From NCBI GenBank assembly GCA_014529385.2, contig CM043947.1:130164391-130228390 (forward strand): a DNA stretch of 64,000 nucleotides, in the 5' to 3' direction. Source of the DNA: Adiantum capillus-veneris. Taxonomy: Eukaryota; Streptophyta; Polypodiopsida; Polypodiales; Pteridaceae. The notes under the pieces are model-generated. The model was not told where the DNA came from, did no database searches, and worked only from the letters and a program-made list of their open reading frames with translations. The translations under genes were made by a program, and so were the position numbers. Shown piece after piece: positions 63,678 to 64,000 of the stretch (its first letter is position 1; each line of letters opens with the position of its first letter).

Positions 63678-64000
63678 AACGGTAGCTCCAATTTATTTGA
63701 TTCTTATCTCAAATTTGTGCGTTTTCAAAAAAGAGTTTTTTCTGTTAAAAAGAACTCAATAAGAAGATACAACGCGATTTGTGCAAGTTATTCTCCTGCC
63801 ATGGGCGACGAACTCCGAATGTGCCATAACTCACATTCAATGAGGCACGCCTTTTGATGAACACTTTTCAAGCTACTACTTCTTGTGTAAACTAGTGAGC
63901 CTCTTTTCTTTTATCGTTTTTGCGTAGTGTCACTTCGCAGCTAATAGAAGTAGAGATGGAAGGAAGACGACCACGATGACCATCCGCCTCTGTTAAATCT
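63678..64000 (-). other. Leader region upstream of copia 2 gag
   Basis: Expected to hold the untranslated leader and then the 5' LTR. I find no match to the 3' LTR (49562-49788) here, so the LTR lies beyond the window or is lost. No gene seen. Confidence 0.4.

Larger units (their letters stand above)
49562..64000 (-). mobile_element. Ty1/copia element 2 (5' end beyond window), interrupted by gypsy 2
   Basis: Minus-strand order is gag (63677-62829), interruption by gypsy 2 (62828-53507), then gag zinc knuckle, protease, integrase, reverse transcriptase, RNase H, polypurine tract and 3' LTR (49562-49788). The gag frame continues across gypsy 2 when one target copy is removed. The element carries a frameshifting 113-bp duplication and nonsense codons. 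The 5' LTR was not found before 64000. Confidence 0.9.

Overview
This window looks like transposon-rich DNA from a plant nuclear genome. The reasons are Ty1/copia and Ty3/gypsy elements nested in one another, one Ty3 element with the extra RNase H typical of the plant Tat lineage, short GT-AG introns, and long (GA/CT)n and (GT/AC)n microsatellites. I found no host housekeeping gene, tRNA or rRNA. A large-genome plant, possibly a non-seed vascular plant, would fit, but the sequence does not fix the species.

Layout. (1) 1-14 kb: remains of one or more large DNA transposons. They hold a decayed DDE-type transposase (+, 7-3776), minus-strand exons with an FCP1/NIF-phosphatase-like motif (5.2-6.0 kb) and unknown exons (6.2-10.4 kb), and a plus-strand decayed DNA adenine/cytosine-N methyltransferase-like gene (10.6-12.8 kb). 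Three arrays of a palindrome (TATGCTAATTAGCATA-like) lie between or inside these genes. (2) 15-18.6 kb: a minus-strand LINE with endonuclease and reverse transcriptase. (3) 18.6-20.4 kb: tandem repeats and a microsatellite. (4) 20.6-28.1 kb: a Ty3/gypsy pol tail (+) followed by an unrecognised minus-strand coiled-coil reading frame. (5) 28.3-44.7 kb: copia element 1 on the minus strand, split by an 11.75-kb TIR DNA transposon (31745-43498). (6) 44.7-49.6 kb: Ty3/gypsy element 1 (minus), whose tail resumes at 28.3-28.18 kb, so copia 1 sits inside it. (7) 49.6-64 kb: copia element 2 (minus), split by a Tat-type Ty3/gypsy element 2 (+, 53507-62828).

The most unusual object is the 11.75-kb transposon. 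It has 33-bp terminal inverted repeats and four genes: a transposase-like gene A (+, four phase-consistent exons), an unknown gene B (-), a fused gene (+), and an unknown gene C (-). The fused gene starts with a histone H3-like protein (intact ARTK and ARK tail motifs plus a full histone fold). It runs without a stop into a Ulp1/SENP-type C48 protease, then through phase-consistent introns into an acidic linker and an FCP1-like HAD phosphatase domain. A mobile element carrying a histone H3-Ulp1-FCP1 fusion is the best candidate here for a previously undescribed system. The copy is decayed (stops in A, B, C and the fused gene, and a frameshift in the phosphatase), so the function is inferred for its intact relatives.

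Other notable points are a Ty3/gypsy element with a retropepsin domain in frame after the integrase and two integrase zinc-finger modules, a probable methyltransferase inside a transposon, and a recurring pattern of Gln-to-stop changes.
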